From assembly GCA_964035575.1 (NCBI GenBank), contig OZ037853.1:404501-468500 (forward strand): 64,000 bases of DNA, in the 5' to 3' direction. Below the pieces are notes generated by a model. The model was given only the letters and a program-made list of their open reading frames with translations, was not told the DNA's origin and made no database searches. The DNA comes from Rhynchopus sp. YZ270_cl-10. Lineage: Eukaryota; Euglenozoa; Diplonemea; Diplonemida; Diplonemidae. The first letter of the stretch is position 1; each line of letters starts with the position of its first letter. Below are positions 31,949 to 41,353 of this stretch, piece by piece. The translations under genes were made by a program, and so were the position numbers.

Positions 31949-32842
31949 TTATGCCGGGAGGTGTCTTGCTCTGTTTGCCACTAGGTCGCACTTCGGACCA
32001 GATAGCCCGATGATGTTCGCACGGCACAACTTTGGGCACTCTGCCAGAAACCCCCCTCCTATGCAGGAGAGGTCTAGATTGGAGACGTTGATGGTTGCCA
32101 GCACGTTGCAGTCGCGAAGGAAGTGTGCCCCGACCGATGTGAGGCCGCGCATGCCTGAAAGGTCGACGGATTCCAGCGACGCGCAGCTGTGGAGGAAGTA
32201 GCATCGAATCGTCGTGACACTGCGCAGACCTGAGAGGTTGACCTTGGTAAGCGCCGTGCAGTTGAAGAGAAAGCCGTAATCTATAGTCGTCACGTTGTAG
32301 AACCCAGAGAGATTGACCTCCGTCAGCACCCTGCAGCTTGCGAGGAACCGCGATCCTATCCTGGTAACGTTGGTAAGCCCAGAGAGGTCCACTGTGGTCA
32401 GGATCTTGCATTGCCGCAAGAAGCTGTTGCCGATTTCGCGGACAACAAGCGTGTCGCTCAGGTCGAGTCGTGTCAGCTCCCTCCCGGACAAGAAGTCAAC
32501 AGGAATGACCGTCGCAACCTCCGCCTGCAGAAGCAAACACGCCACCTCGGGATACCACACATTCTCCAGCCGGTCGTACGTCAGGTCCGTCTCACCCAGC
32601 GCATGGAGCTCAGCAATGGCCTCGAACTTCTGCGTCTTCGCCAGGATAACTGTGTCTCCAGCACTCAGCTGCGTCATGTCGTATCCTTCGTCCATCGCCT
32701 CCCCACCGAAGCTCATCACAAAGCTGTCTTCAGGCAACCCCACTGCAGACGCCACCTTCCGACGCATCACCGCAGGTGTGTCATCCTCACCCAGCTCTAC
32801 CACGTGCGTCTCATCCTCGAATGTGTCTATGGTGACATCCAT
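31949..32842 (-). CDS. Ubl-LRR family protein 2 (most diverged member)
   Basis: 297 residues from MDVTIDTFEDETHVVELGED at 32842. Residues from about 16 (VELGEDDTPAVMRRKVASAV and on) return to the family's near-invariant ubiquitin-like sequence, while residues 4-15 differ. The linker EVACLLLQAEVATVIP is kept. Six LRRs follow with more variation than in paralogs (for example ILTTVDLSGLTNVTRIG, VLTEVNLSGFYNVTTID), then a Cys-containing cap GLSGPKC. The basic KRSRDE tail is missing (end NRARHLPA). The 5' flank and codon-level divergence suggest an older branch of the family. Likely a protein-protein recognition molecule; the partner is unknown. Confidence 0.85.
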   Translation of the reverse strand: MDVTIDTFEDETHVVELGEDDTPAVMRRKVASAVGLPEDSFVMSFGGEAMDEGYDMTQLSAGDTVILAKTQKFEAIAELHALGETDLTYDRLENVWYPEVACLLLQAEVATVIPVDFLSGRELTRLDLSDTLVVREIGNSFLRQCKILTTVDLSGLTNVTRIGSRFLASCRVLTEVNLSGFYNVTTIDYGFLFNCTALTKVNLSGLRSVTTIRCYFLHSCASLESVDLSGMRGLTSVGAHFLRDCNVLATINVSNLDLSCIGGGFLAECPKLCRANIIGLSGPKCDLVANRARHLPA

Positions 32843-32918
32843 GGTATGTGTTCCTTTGCCCTGTGTGTGGATGATGATGATAATGATGGCACGTCGTTCC
32901 GAGGTCCAAGGTAACATA

Positions 32919-33019
32919 CAGTAGGACACATAATATTGGCGACCAAAAATGTCGCCAATTACAAGAAAACACCCAAAATCCGCCAATATTATTTGGTCGA
33001 CAAGTTTTTCGTCCTACTG
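32919..33019. mobile_element. 101-bp MITE-like palindrome
   Basis: CAGTAGGAC at 32919 and GTCCTACTG at 33011-33019, with inner arms AATATTGGCGAC and the like. It lies about 80 bases upstream of Ubl-LRR 2 and may affect its promoter. No clear target duplication. Confidence 0.55.
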
Positions 33020-33111
33020 CAACACACTGCAAAAAGGCACTCATTCCGGAGGAAAGCACAAGTACCCTGCGGCCTACAACAGAAGATGTAAAAAGGAAAC
33101 CTAATGACTGG

Positions 33112-33165
33112 CCCGTACCGTAAGAGAACGAGGGCGGTTCACAACCGCTCGTCAGACGGCGGCCT
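33112..33165 (+). repeat. Conserved hairpin repeat, copy 1 of 3
   Basis: CCGTAAGAGAACGAGGGCGG then TTCACAACCGCTCGTCAG. Copies at 46426-46470 and 62921-62965. The stem GGCGGTT/AACCGC becomes GACGGTT/ACCGT at 46.4 kb, a paired change, so the structure may be what is kept. Copies 1 and 3 also share the flanking 60-70 bases on the left. Confidence 0.75.
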
Positions 33166-33837
33166 ATCTGCCGCTGCAGAGTTTTTGAGCTTGCACAAAA
33201 CATGCCCAACCCCTCTTTTATTTTAGCATCTCTAGTTGTCGGTGTAAGGGTTTTGGATATTAGAGTCTAATGAACTTATTAGATCATTAGGTGTGGCTGA
33301 AAGGGGGTGCTATTTTGTGCTATTTTGTGCTATTTTGGGGTCGTCAGCCACACTAAATTTTATTATTATTAGAGTATTCACACAATGCAACGAGGCCGAA
33401 TCTTGGGTAAAACGGTACATTATCTCTCTCGAGTCTAATAATCCGGTATTTGTTAGAGTCAAGAGAACAGGAATACAGCAGGGGCAGTTCGAGCCCCGTA
33501 CTGCACGCTACGCGACACTGCAGCGTTTTGGAGATCCTGAAAGAGAATATGTGGAGACGTAGCTGCCCACGAGATGCGTGACAGCATGGTCAGATGCCTC
33601 ATCGACAGCATGCACGGCGATATAAGTACCGCCAGAGTGAGTTGCGCAGGGTTCTTGCGGCCCAACAAAGCACATCTTACAAGGAGCGAAGCAGCGCTGA
33701 CCTGACTGCCATGAAGACACACCTGCCCGCCCGAAGCCGCTGCAGCAGCGTTTCCAGCTCTGTTGCCTGCAGTGCCTGGACACGCATTTTCCACACGTCT
33801 GCGCTTGGTAATCACACACAATTCCAGCAACGTGGGG
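33166..33837. other. Intergenic, 3' of Ubl-LRR 3
   Basis: Contains a short inverted repeat (TTAGGTGTGGCTGA near 33288 and TCAGCCACACTAA near 33342) around a tgctattttg triplication, and the family 3' block at 33716-33777. No gene recognised. Confidence 0.5.
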
Positions 33838-34899
33838 TCACAACATGGGGTCACGCTCCCGCTTTGGCAGAGACACTTCTGCACAATATGCCACTACGAC
33901 CTTTGCCCCTTCGATGCCCGACGGAGTGGGGGGAGCTATTGACAGCTCCGCCTGAGGCAGCATCTCGTACAGAGTCGATGTTTTCTTCAAATCGCTCCCA
34001 GCGTGTCGTGCACCACTCTGCAACGTGGATGGTGCTGTGCTTGACACAACATCGCTGCAGCCGGTGAGGTAGATGCTCCTCAACGAATTGCATGCAAGAA
34101 AGGCGATGTGATCAATTTGTGTCACACTGCTGAGTGGCGATAAGTCCAGTTCACACAGAGCACTGCATCCAAAAAGGAAGCAGTCCTCAATTTCAGTGAC
34201 ACCGCTGAGTGGTGTTAAATCCAGTGCACTCAAAGAACTGCATCCAGAAAGGAATCCGCTCTCGATTTTTGTGACACTGCTGAGTGGTGTCAAGTCCAAT
34301 GTGCGCAAAGAACTGCATTCAGCAAGGAAGCTGAACCCTACTTCCGTAACTCTGCTGAGTGGTGTCAGGTCCAGATTGCACAAAGCACTGCATTCACTAA
34401 GGAAGCTGTACTCAATTTCTGTAACATGGATCAACCCAGACAGGTCGATGCTTGTCAATGAAGTGCAGCCCTCAAGAAAGCCGAACCTAATTTGAGTCAC
34501 AACAGACTCAGTACTCAGATCAAGACTCGTCAACGGCGACATCCACATGAAGTGAGCAGGAATCACCGTCGCAACCTCCGCCTGCAGAAGCAAACACGCA
34601 ACCTCAGGATCCCTCACACTCTCCAGCCTCTCAGCAGTGATGTCAGTCTCACCCAACGCATGAAGTGCTGCTCTGGCCTCGTATTTCGTCACCTTCGTCA
34701 ACACAACCGTGTCTCCAGCACTCAGCTGCGTCATGTCGTATCCTTCGTCCATCGCCTCCCCACCGAAACTCATCACAAAGCCGTCTTCAGGCAACCCCAC
34801 TGCAGACGCCACCTTCCGACGCATCACCGCAGGTGTGTCATCCTCACCCAGCTCCACCGTATCCTTCACTCCGTTCAACCCCTTGATTGTCAAATCCAT
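33838..34899 (-). CDS. Ubl-LRR family protein 3
   Basis: 353 residues from MDLTIKGLNGVKDTVELGED at 34899. Ubiquitin-like domain 1-68, linker with ALGETDITAERLESVRDPEV, then six 25-residue LRRs (SLTSIDLSGLIHVTEIEYSF, ALCNLDLTPLSRVTEVGFSF and so on) and the cap SLRSIYLTGCSDVV. Its tail differs from the basic tail of proteins 7 and 8: about 70 residues ending AYCAEVSLPKRERDPML. The same tail, without LRRs, recurs at 44039-44233. The 5' flank to about 35040 matches those of family genes 6 and 8, so these three probably share a promoter type. Confidence 0.87.
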   Translation of the reverse strand: MDLTIKGLNGVKDTVELGEDDTPAVMRRKVASAVGLPEDGFVMSFGGEAMDEGYDMTQLSAGDTVVLTKVTKYEARAALHALGETDITAERLESVRDPEVACLLLQAEVATVIPAHFMWMSPLTSLDLSTESVVTQIRFGFLEGCTSLTSIDLSGLIHVTEIEYSFLSECSALCNLDLTPLSRVTEVGFSFLAECSSLRTLDLTPLSSVTKIESGFLSGCSSLSALDLTPLSGVTEIEDCFLFGCSALCELDLSPLSSVTQIDHIAFLACNSLRSIYLTGCSDVVSSTAPSTLQSGARHAGSDLKKTSTLYEMLPQAELSIAPPTPSGIEGAKVVVAYCAEVSLPKRERDPML

Positions 34900-35068
34900 T
34901 TTTTACTGTTGTGTCACCAAAGCCTTTTCCCTGTTGCATTGGTGTGATGAGGTGGAGAAGGTGTGTGGGGGAAGGAACAAGAAGAAGGCAAACCTGCCAA
35001 GACAACAGAGGGACACCCGCACCGCCTATACGATAGTACCGTCGCGATTGGAACTGAAACAATGTTGG

Positions 35069-35290
35069 TTGTTAGCGTGCACACCTCAACGGATGGAGAC
35101 AACCCACCCGATGCTGCATGAGGTGTCAGGGTATGGATGAGAAGCCGAGTTGTCTTCTACGCACACCAGGGGTGAGGAGGAGGGACGGGAGAGGGAGAAG
35201 GCAGCAAACACAGTGTACCATTCTTTAAACCAAAGTCTATCATTTGTGGGTTGTACTGTTGTGGGAGAGAGTCTTTGGGTATTTCATGAA
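35069..35290 (-). repeat. Flank repeat, 3' side of the ART-NACHT gene
   Basis: About 220 bases (gttagcgtgcacacctcaac to gggtatttcatgaaag) are repeated directly at 41140-41353. They bracket the 5.3-kb ART-NACHT-WD40 gene, and the left copy lies about 170 bases upstream of Ubl-LRR 3, the right copy at the same distance upstream of the ART-NACHT gene. It may be a shared promoter element or the footprint of a duplication that placed the large gene here. Confidence 0.9.
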
Positions 35291-35699
35291 AGCAAAGAAG
35301 ACTAAGAGAGGTAGAGGCGCAAGAGCCACAAACTTGTTTTTTCCAGGAAAAAGCAAAGTCGGAAATGAATAGTGTGCAGATGTGGAAGTGGCAGTGTGTG
35401 ACACTCCAGAAACCAAGTGGTCAAAGCACAATGCATGCATGGTGGTGAAAACACCTGCAACAAGCAAGTCTGCAGGTGTTATGTTCACTCCAAATCTAAC
35501 GTAAACATCCACAAAACGAACAGAACACATGTGTAATCGCAACACATCTTGGAAAAGACGTGTGAATATGAACAGACAGCACACTTAGTGCACTGCCAGT
35601 GTAACACCTCGACAAGCCGCTCTTCTGTCCTCGCACAACGCACCCGCAGTGGCATGAGGGCACCACCGCACGAGGCAGTGCCAACACCATTCGTCCTCG
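35291..35699. other. Intergenic, 3' of the ART-NACHT gene
   Basis: No gene seen. The last 45 bases (from about 35655) recur with the truncated copy of the gene at about 48757. Confidence 0.5.
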
Positions 35700-38600
35700 T
35701 CACTCACACTGCATTCGTCTTGGAAAAGAGGCAAACACAAAGAGCAAGTACGAACAGTGCGCTGACTTCCTCCCAGCACAAAGAATCCGTCTCGCAAGTT
35801 CAGGTTCCACAGCATCAGCGTTGCGACAGCCAAACACACGAGGAACTGTTGGAGGGACACCGATCACTCTCTTCAGCCGCAACCCATCAATCGTGCCGTC
35901 TTCCCCAGTGCAGATGGTCCACACACGACAAGTGCTGTTTTCAGAGCTAGTACACATCACTTCGCGTCCATCAGGGCTCACAACAAAGCTGCGCAAACCA
36001 CACTGTGCCTTGATCTTTGCCACCCTCTCACCAGTGGTCATGCTCCACACATAAACGTTGCCCCCCCGGACATGTGACACCACGTTAGCTCCATCAGGTG
36101 TCAGTGCCACTGCGAACACGCTACCACCATGACCACCATGCTTCAAGGTGAAGACCTCCTTCCTGCTGGCAACATCCCACACACGCACCGTCTGGTCGTG
36201 AGAACATGAAACAAGACGAGATGCATCCCCAGTTACATCCACGCCGAGGACAACGTCAGTATGTCCTTCGAACACCATCGTCTCTTCTCCAGTGTGAAGT
36301 TTCCACATGTGTACGGTGCGAGCACAATAGTACGAAACCACATGCACTCCATCAGGAGTCACTACCGCTCCTTTGGTATGGGAAGTATTTTCTGCATATG
36401 ACACCTTCTTCCCAGTCGGCATGCTCCACACATACGTATAGCAAGGGTCTCCGTACAGTAGTGGAGTCTGTGAACAGGTCACCACGTGAGATGCATCGGG
36501 AGACACTGCTAAGGAAAGCAGTTTTCCACACTGTTTCAAGAACACCGCAAACTCACTGGAATCTGTGCACAAAGGCTGCACTTTCCCCGTCGCAACATCC
36601 CACACACACGCTCTCCTTTCGCCAGCATCGTCGCAAGAGCAATAAACTACATGAGAGCCATCTGGGGACACAGCCGCAACATCGTCGCTATGATGGACTA
36701 TCCCTGCTTCAACTACCTGTGTCTGCCTGCCGGTGGATGCGTTCCAGATGGACTTCCTCTTGCCACCGTACGAAATGATAGATCCATCAGGGGCCACTGC
36801 CACATACCTCCCTGAGAGTCCTTCGAAACCTGGTGTCTCCTTCCCGGTCGTGATGTTCCACACTCGAACAGTCCTGTCATCGGAGCACGAAACCACGTGG
36901 CATCCATCTGGTGACACTGCCAGTGCACTCACAATATTAGTATGCCCTTGCAACACCGTCACCTCCTTCCCAGTCGAAATGCTCCAAACGTGCACAGTGC
37001 CGCTCACGGATCCAGCAACCACGTGACATCCATCGGGAGTGACTGCCACTGATTTTAACTCAGTGTCGGCATGGAACACCATCACCTCTGCCCCAGTGGA
37101 GAGGTTCCAAAGACGTGCGCCATCAGAGCACGAAACAACATGGCATCCATCGGGAGTGACTGCCAGTGCATGCGAAGACTTCACACAGCAAGGCCACTGC
37201 ATCTCCTGCTTCCCCGTCACCAGATCCCATACGCACAGCACCTCCTCAGAGCATGTCACTATTTGACTTCCATCCTTCGTAATAACCATGCTCTCGATGC
37301 GAAGCGACTTCATTGCCAGCACCTCCGTCCCCGTCGAGAGATCCCACACACGGATGCCGTTGTGAGGAGAAGTTGTAACAACTTTAGAACTGTCCGGAGT
37401 GACTGCCACTTCGTGCACCGCAGCTTCGTGGCCTTTCAAGACGAACTCTCTCTCCCCAGTGTGCATATCCCACACACGCACAGTTCCGTCATCGGAGCAC
37501 GAAACTACTCGGGTTCCGTCAGGTGTTACTGCCACTCCATTGATGAGGTTCAAATGTCCTTCCAAGACCATCACTTCTTTCCCAGTAGACATGCTCCACA
37601 CATGTACACTGCCGTAGCTAGCTGTTACGATTTGACTGCCATCAGGTGTCACTACCACATCATAGGCATGATGCTTCAGTACAGGAAGTGGCGTGCCAAG
37701 GGAGCAGTCAGGCAGCATTGTGCCACCCATGTCGCAGGTGTTGAACTCAGTGTGCTCCAGCCAGCAGTTCGAGAAGGAAGCGCCCGTCAGCACCGTCTTC
37801 ACAAACAGAGACCCGCGCAGGTCGCAGTTCGACACACGGATCCCGCTCAGGTCCTCCCCACTCACAGGGATGCGTGCACGTGCCAGCAGTGCTGCTGCAT
37901 TCGACCCTGCTGTCACAGCACCCTCCCCACCAACACCTGCATCTCCGTCACCACCTCCGCCTGCACTGCCGCGTGTCGCCTTCACAGCCGCAAGCAGCTC
38001 TGTGCAGGCACGTTCGTACAGCACACTGTCTCCACACACCAGCGCCGCAAAGAACCCAAGCACACGCTGCGAGTCCTTGCTGAAGCTCCGCTGCACCAGC
38101 GTCCCCAGTGTCCCTGCTGGATCACGTGCAAGCCGCCGTGCTGCAAGGTGCTCCCCAAGCGACTTGTGCCGGAACGTGAACGCACTCCGCTCCTCCCCAA
38201 AGTCCTCAATCCGGAACGGCAGGCAGCGGAAGCACGCATCCCGCACAGCCTCACACACACCGTGCTGCAAATCAAGAACCTCCGACGCCACACCCACAGT
38301 CCCCTGCCACTCGTTTGTCTCCAGCATCCTGCATGCAACAAGCTCCCCTGCACGCACCACATCCTCCAAAGACACATCCGAAACAGCAACAGAAACACCA
38401 ACAGACGCCATCTCCTTCTTCGTCCACGTCTCCAGGTAGGTCTCGTAGATCACCTCCTCAGAAGCCTTCCCGCTGCACTGCGCGTGGCACGCCATGTGCA
38501 ACACAAACGGGTTCCGCAGCTGCACAAGTCCCTCAACGTCCTCCTCACGCACGAAGACTGTGCGCTCTTCCTTGTGGGTTGACTTCTCCTTCTCCTCTTT

Positions 38601-40976
38601 GTGTTCCTTCTCCCAGGCTGTGTTTGCACGCTTGATGTACGTTCTCGCATCCACCTCTGTGAACGGCTGCATGTACAGAGCACGCACACCAGCCCCACAC
38701 ACACCAGACGGAGACGTGTCCACACCCTTCAGGTACTCACCACGCACAGTCACAACAACGCTGCAGTGTGCCTCCACCCACGGGTGCCGGCACAGAAGGC
38801 CACCCTCAGCCACCACAGCACCCACATCCTCCTGCGTCAGCCCCACCTCGTCCAGCGAGTCCAGCACCAGCACCACCTCGTACGTCTCCGCAAGGAACGC
38901 ACGGTCCGCCTCCCGCAGCGCAAACGACTCCAGCACAAACCTGTCCAGCCCTCCCTTCTCAAGCAGGTGCTGCTTCACAGTCGGCAGCGCCACAAACACA
39001 GGGAAGTACGGCTTCGCATCCGCATGCTCAGTCACTTCGTCGCTGGTGATTTCGCTCTTCCTCGCAGACGTTGCAAGGTCGCTCAGAATTGCAATCGAAG
39101 CAGACGTCTTCCCGCTCCCTCCTTCTCCGATCACACACAGCACACCATACATCCCTTGTCTTTCTTCTCTCGCCTCCACATCAGGCTTGCGCTCTGTGCC
39201 CGCTGCTGCCTGTGTGCACACGGAAGACATCTGCTTCCCACCTCCACGTCCACCTCCACGTGCACGAAGCCACCTCCGCACCTCCTTCATCAGCGGACGT
39301 GTCTCCGACTCATCCACATGTGTGTCGTCCCCCACACGCCCCTCCACGTACTGCGCAAGGTAGTCCTCGAAGAACGCGACTGTGTGTCCCATCACCTCCT
39401 GCAGCGCACCCACCTGCTCAGCCGCACTCGTCTCCCCCACACCCTTCCCCACACCAGAACACACCTCCTGCATCACAATCACGTCAAAGCGCAGCCCCAT
39501 CATCCGCAGCAGCGTCGGCGAAAGCTTCCACTGCACCAGGTACTCGATGTTCGCTGTGTACAGCAGCTCGTCCTCCGAAGCATACACAGACGAGAACTTC
39601 ACGTCTGCGGCACCCTCCTTCGCCACCACCACAAAGAACGTGCCACCCTTCCCGTACATGAAGCTCCGAGCCACATCCCGCTTCAGTGTTGTCGAAGTGA
39701 AGCAGTTCCACACAATGTGCGTATTCAGCGCGTACTTCGCAGACACGTTCACATTGATCCCGCGGAACACAGTCCGCAGCTGCTTCCGACGGCTCCCAAT
39801 CAGCCGGTCCAGACCACGGATCAGCGGCGCAAAGGTCGCAATCACGTGCAGCTGCGGGGGTGCGGGCGACAGCTCAAACACGTTCGGTGCTGTCTTCTCA
39901 GGTGTCCCCTTCCACTCCTTCACCGCAGCCAGCTGCCCAACAGCACGCATCGCAGTGTTCATCGTCATGTACAGCGCAAGCGACTGTGATTTCACATCAG
40001 CAGCACTCCCGTGGTTGTCCAGCACAGCCCGCTCTGTCAGTCTGACGTACCGAAGCTTCCCGTCAGTCCCTTTCGCAATCTGCGGTGTCCCGTCCTTTTC
40101 GTCGCACACAACATCCCCGCCGCTGTCCAGCACATACTCCACGCAGTCAGACGTGAACAGGAACCCCGACAGCAGGAGCTCAAACGGGTCACGTGCCGCC
40201 ATCCAGTCCTCCACCTCCACGTGCCCACCACGTGTCCCCGCAGCCTCCCTCCGTCCTCTCATGTCCTCCAGCAGACGCTTGCACACCACACGGAACCCCG
40301 CCTCCATGTGCCGCACGTGTTCGTCTGTGTAGCCCAACGGCGGATCCACCTTTGGCAGACCACGCAGCCAGCACAGCAGGTCTTCACCTCCATTATTGTT
40401 GTTATTGTCCTGCCCATTCCGCAGCCACACCACCTTCCGTCCGTCTGTGTGCCGCAGTGTACCCGTGTCCCCGTCAAGATCGTCCTCTCCCAGGTGCCTG
40501 TCTCCAGTCGAGGTGTTCGTTTCTTTCGCCATGTCCATGTGAGGGTCAGTCAGAGGTGCTGTCGTTGCATCTCCACTGCTCCGTTCCACAACCACACCTG
40601 TTGTTGTTGTTGTTGTTGTTGTTGCTGTTGTTCTTGTTGTTGTGGCGACACCGTGAGTGAGGTACACCTGCACAGCATCCTCCACCTCCACAAGGATCTG
40701 TGCTGCATGCGCCCCCAGCTCCGCCTCAAGTCGCCCCCGCACATCCGCGTCCCTGTGCTGCAGTGCGTACCACAGCGGCACCTTCCCGTCCCTGTCACGC
40801 ACGTTCCCTGCCCCGTTCTCCACAAGAAACCGCACTGCCTCCACATCCCCCGCAAGCACGGCACTGTGCAGCATTGTCCTCCCGTCCACGCTGTCCACTG
40901 CATCCACGGGCCTCTCCTTCTCAGTAATTCCCTTTGCAATCTCGTCCTTTTCAGGCTTCGACGCTCCGGATCCCAT
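35700..40976 (-). CDS. ART-NACHT-WD40 protein (NLR-like STAND ATPase with ADP-ribosyltransferase domain)
   Basis: An intronless frame of 1758 codons. MGSGASKP at the start fits N-myristoylation. Residues 31-80 are ankyrin-like (DGRTMLHSAVLAGDVEAVRF). A Thr-rich linker and an N-run follow. Residues about 215-485 look like a mono-ADP-ribosyltransferase: R405 in VFRG, S428 in FTSTT, and E468/E470 in SEDELLY, the R-S-ExE set of arginine-type enzymes. The NACHT ATPase has GEGGSGKTS (617-625) and LVLDSLDE (703-710). After a helical region come pentapeptide-like repeats (about 1075-1125) and 14 WD40 repeats, enough for two seven-bladed propellers, then a 66-residue tail. By analogy with STAND proteins, ligand binding to the propellers would open the NACHT and release the enzyme; this is inference. 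Confidence 0.9.
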   Translation of the reverse strand: MGSGASKPEKDEIAKGITEKERPVDAVDSVDGRTMLHSAVLAGDVEAVRFLVENGAGNVRDRDGKVPLWYALQHRDADVRGRLEAELGAHAAQILVEVEDAVQVYLTHGVATTTRTTATTTTTTTTGVVVERSSGDATTAPLTDPHMDMAKETNTSTGDRHLGEDDLDGDTGTLRHTDGRKVVWLRNGQDNNNNNGGEDLLCWLRGLPKVDPPLGYTDEHVRHMEAGFRVVCKRLLEDMRGRREAAGTRGGHVEVEDWMAARDPFELLLSGFLFTSDCVEYVLDSGGDVVCDEKDGTPQIAKGTDGKLRYVRLTERAVLDNHGSAADVKSQSLALYMTMNTAMRAVGQLAAVKEWKGTPEKTAPNVFELSPAPPQLHVIATFAPLIRGLDRLIGSRRKQLRTVFRGINVNVSAKYALNTHIVWNCFTSTTLKRDVARSFMYGKGGTFFVVVAKEGAADVKFSSVYASEDELLYTANIEYLVQWKLSPTLLRMMGLRFDVIVMQEVCSGVGKGVGETSAAEQVGALQEVMGHTVAFFEDYLAQYVEGRVGDDTHVDESETRPLMKEVRRWLRARGGGRGGGKQMSSVCTQAAAGTERKPDVEAREERQGMYGVLCVIGEGGSGKTSASIAILSDLATSARKSEITSDEVTEHADAKPYFPVFVALPTVKQHLLEKGGLDRFVLESFALREADRAFLAETYEVVLVLDSLDEVGLTQEDVGAVVAEGGLLCRHPWVEAHCSVVVTVRGEYLKGVDTSPSGVCGAGVRALYMQPFTEVDARTYIKRANTAWEKEHKEEKEKSTHKEERTVFVREEDVEGLVQLRNPFVLHMACHAQCSGKASEEVIYETYLETWTKKEMASVGVSVAVSDVSLEDVVRAGELVACRMLETNEWQGTVGVASEVLDLQHGVCEAVRDACFRCLPFRIEDFGEERSAFTFRHKSLGEHLAARRLARDPAGTLGTLVQRSFSKDSQRVLGFFAALVCGDSVLYERACTELLAAVKATRGSAGGGGDGDAGVGGEGAVTAGSNAAALLARARIPVSGEDLSGIRVSNCDLRGSLFVKTVLTGASFSNCWLEHTEFNTCDMGGTMLPDCSLGTPLPVLKHHAYDVVVTPDGSQIVTASYGSVHVWSMSTGKEVMVLEGHLNLINGVAVTPDGTRVVSCSDDGTVRVWDMHTGEREFVLKGHEAAVHEVAVTPDSSKVVTTSPHNGIRVWDLSTGTEVLAMKSLRIESMVITKDGSQIVTCSEEVLCVWDLVTGKQEMQWPCCVKSSHALAVTPDGCHVVSCSDGARLWNLSTGAEVMVFHADTELKSVAVTPDGCHVVAGSVSGTVHVWSISTGKEVTVLQGHTNIVSALAVSPDGCHVVSCSDDRTVRVWNITTGKETPGFEGLSGRYVAVAPDGSIISYGGKRKSIWNASTGRQTQVVEAGIVHHSDDVAAVSPDGSHVVYCSCDDAGERRACVWDVATGKVQPLCTDSSEFAVFLKQCGKLLSLAVSPDASHVVTCSQTPLLYGDPCYTYVWSMPTGKKVSYAENTSHTKGAVVTPDGVHVVSYYCARTVHMWKLHTGEETMVFEGHTDVVLGVDVTGDASRLVSCSHDQTVRVWDVASRKEVFTLKHGGHGGSVFAVALTPDGANVVSHVRGGNVYVWSMTTGERVAKIKAQCGLRSFVVSPDGREVMCTSSENSTCRVWTICTGEDGTIDGLRLKRVIGVPPTVPRVFGCRNADAVEPELARRILCAGRKSAHCSYLLFVFASFPRRMQCE

Positions 40977-41353
40977 TCTTCCTGAAACAAAATGTGTGTT
41001 GTGTGTTTGTTCACAGAGGTTGGTGTGTTGTCCCTGTTTGTGTGTAGTCCGAAGAAGTAGAAGGAAAAAGCCGAAATCCTATAGGAAACCTACCTCTGAG
41101 GGAATCCACGTGTATTGTGCAGACAACAAACGTAGCACGTTAGCGTGCACACCTCAACGGATGGAGACAACCCACCCGATGCTGCTGCATGTGTCAGGGT
41201 ATGGATGAGAAGCCGAGTTGTCTTCTACGCACTGAGGAGGAGGGACGGGAGAGGGAGAAGGCAGCAAACACAGTGTACCATTCTTTAAACCAAAGTCTAT
41301 CATTTGTGGGTTGTACTGTTGTGGGAGAGAGTCTTTGGGTATTTCATGAAAGA
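40977..41353 (-). promoter_or_regulatory. 5' flank of the ART-NACHT gene, with flank repeat at 41140-41353
   Basis: The first 160 bases upstream of the ATG are unique. The rest is the right copy of the 220-bp repeat described at 35069-35290. Confidence 0.6.

Noticed and set aside
33470-33510. tRNA gene suggested by a GGGGC-AGTTCGA-GCCCC stem-loop
   Set aside because: The loop does not start TTC and no D or anticodon arm is found upstream.
37071-39989. Frames of 460-500 codons on the + strand opposite the ART-NACHT gene
   Set aside because: Shadows of a GC-rich coding region; residues are His/Arg/Ser-rich without any domain.
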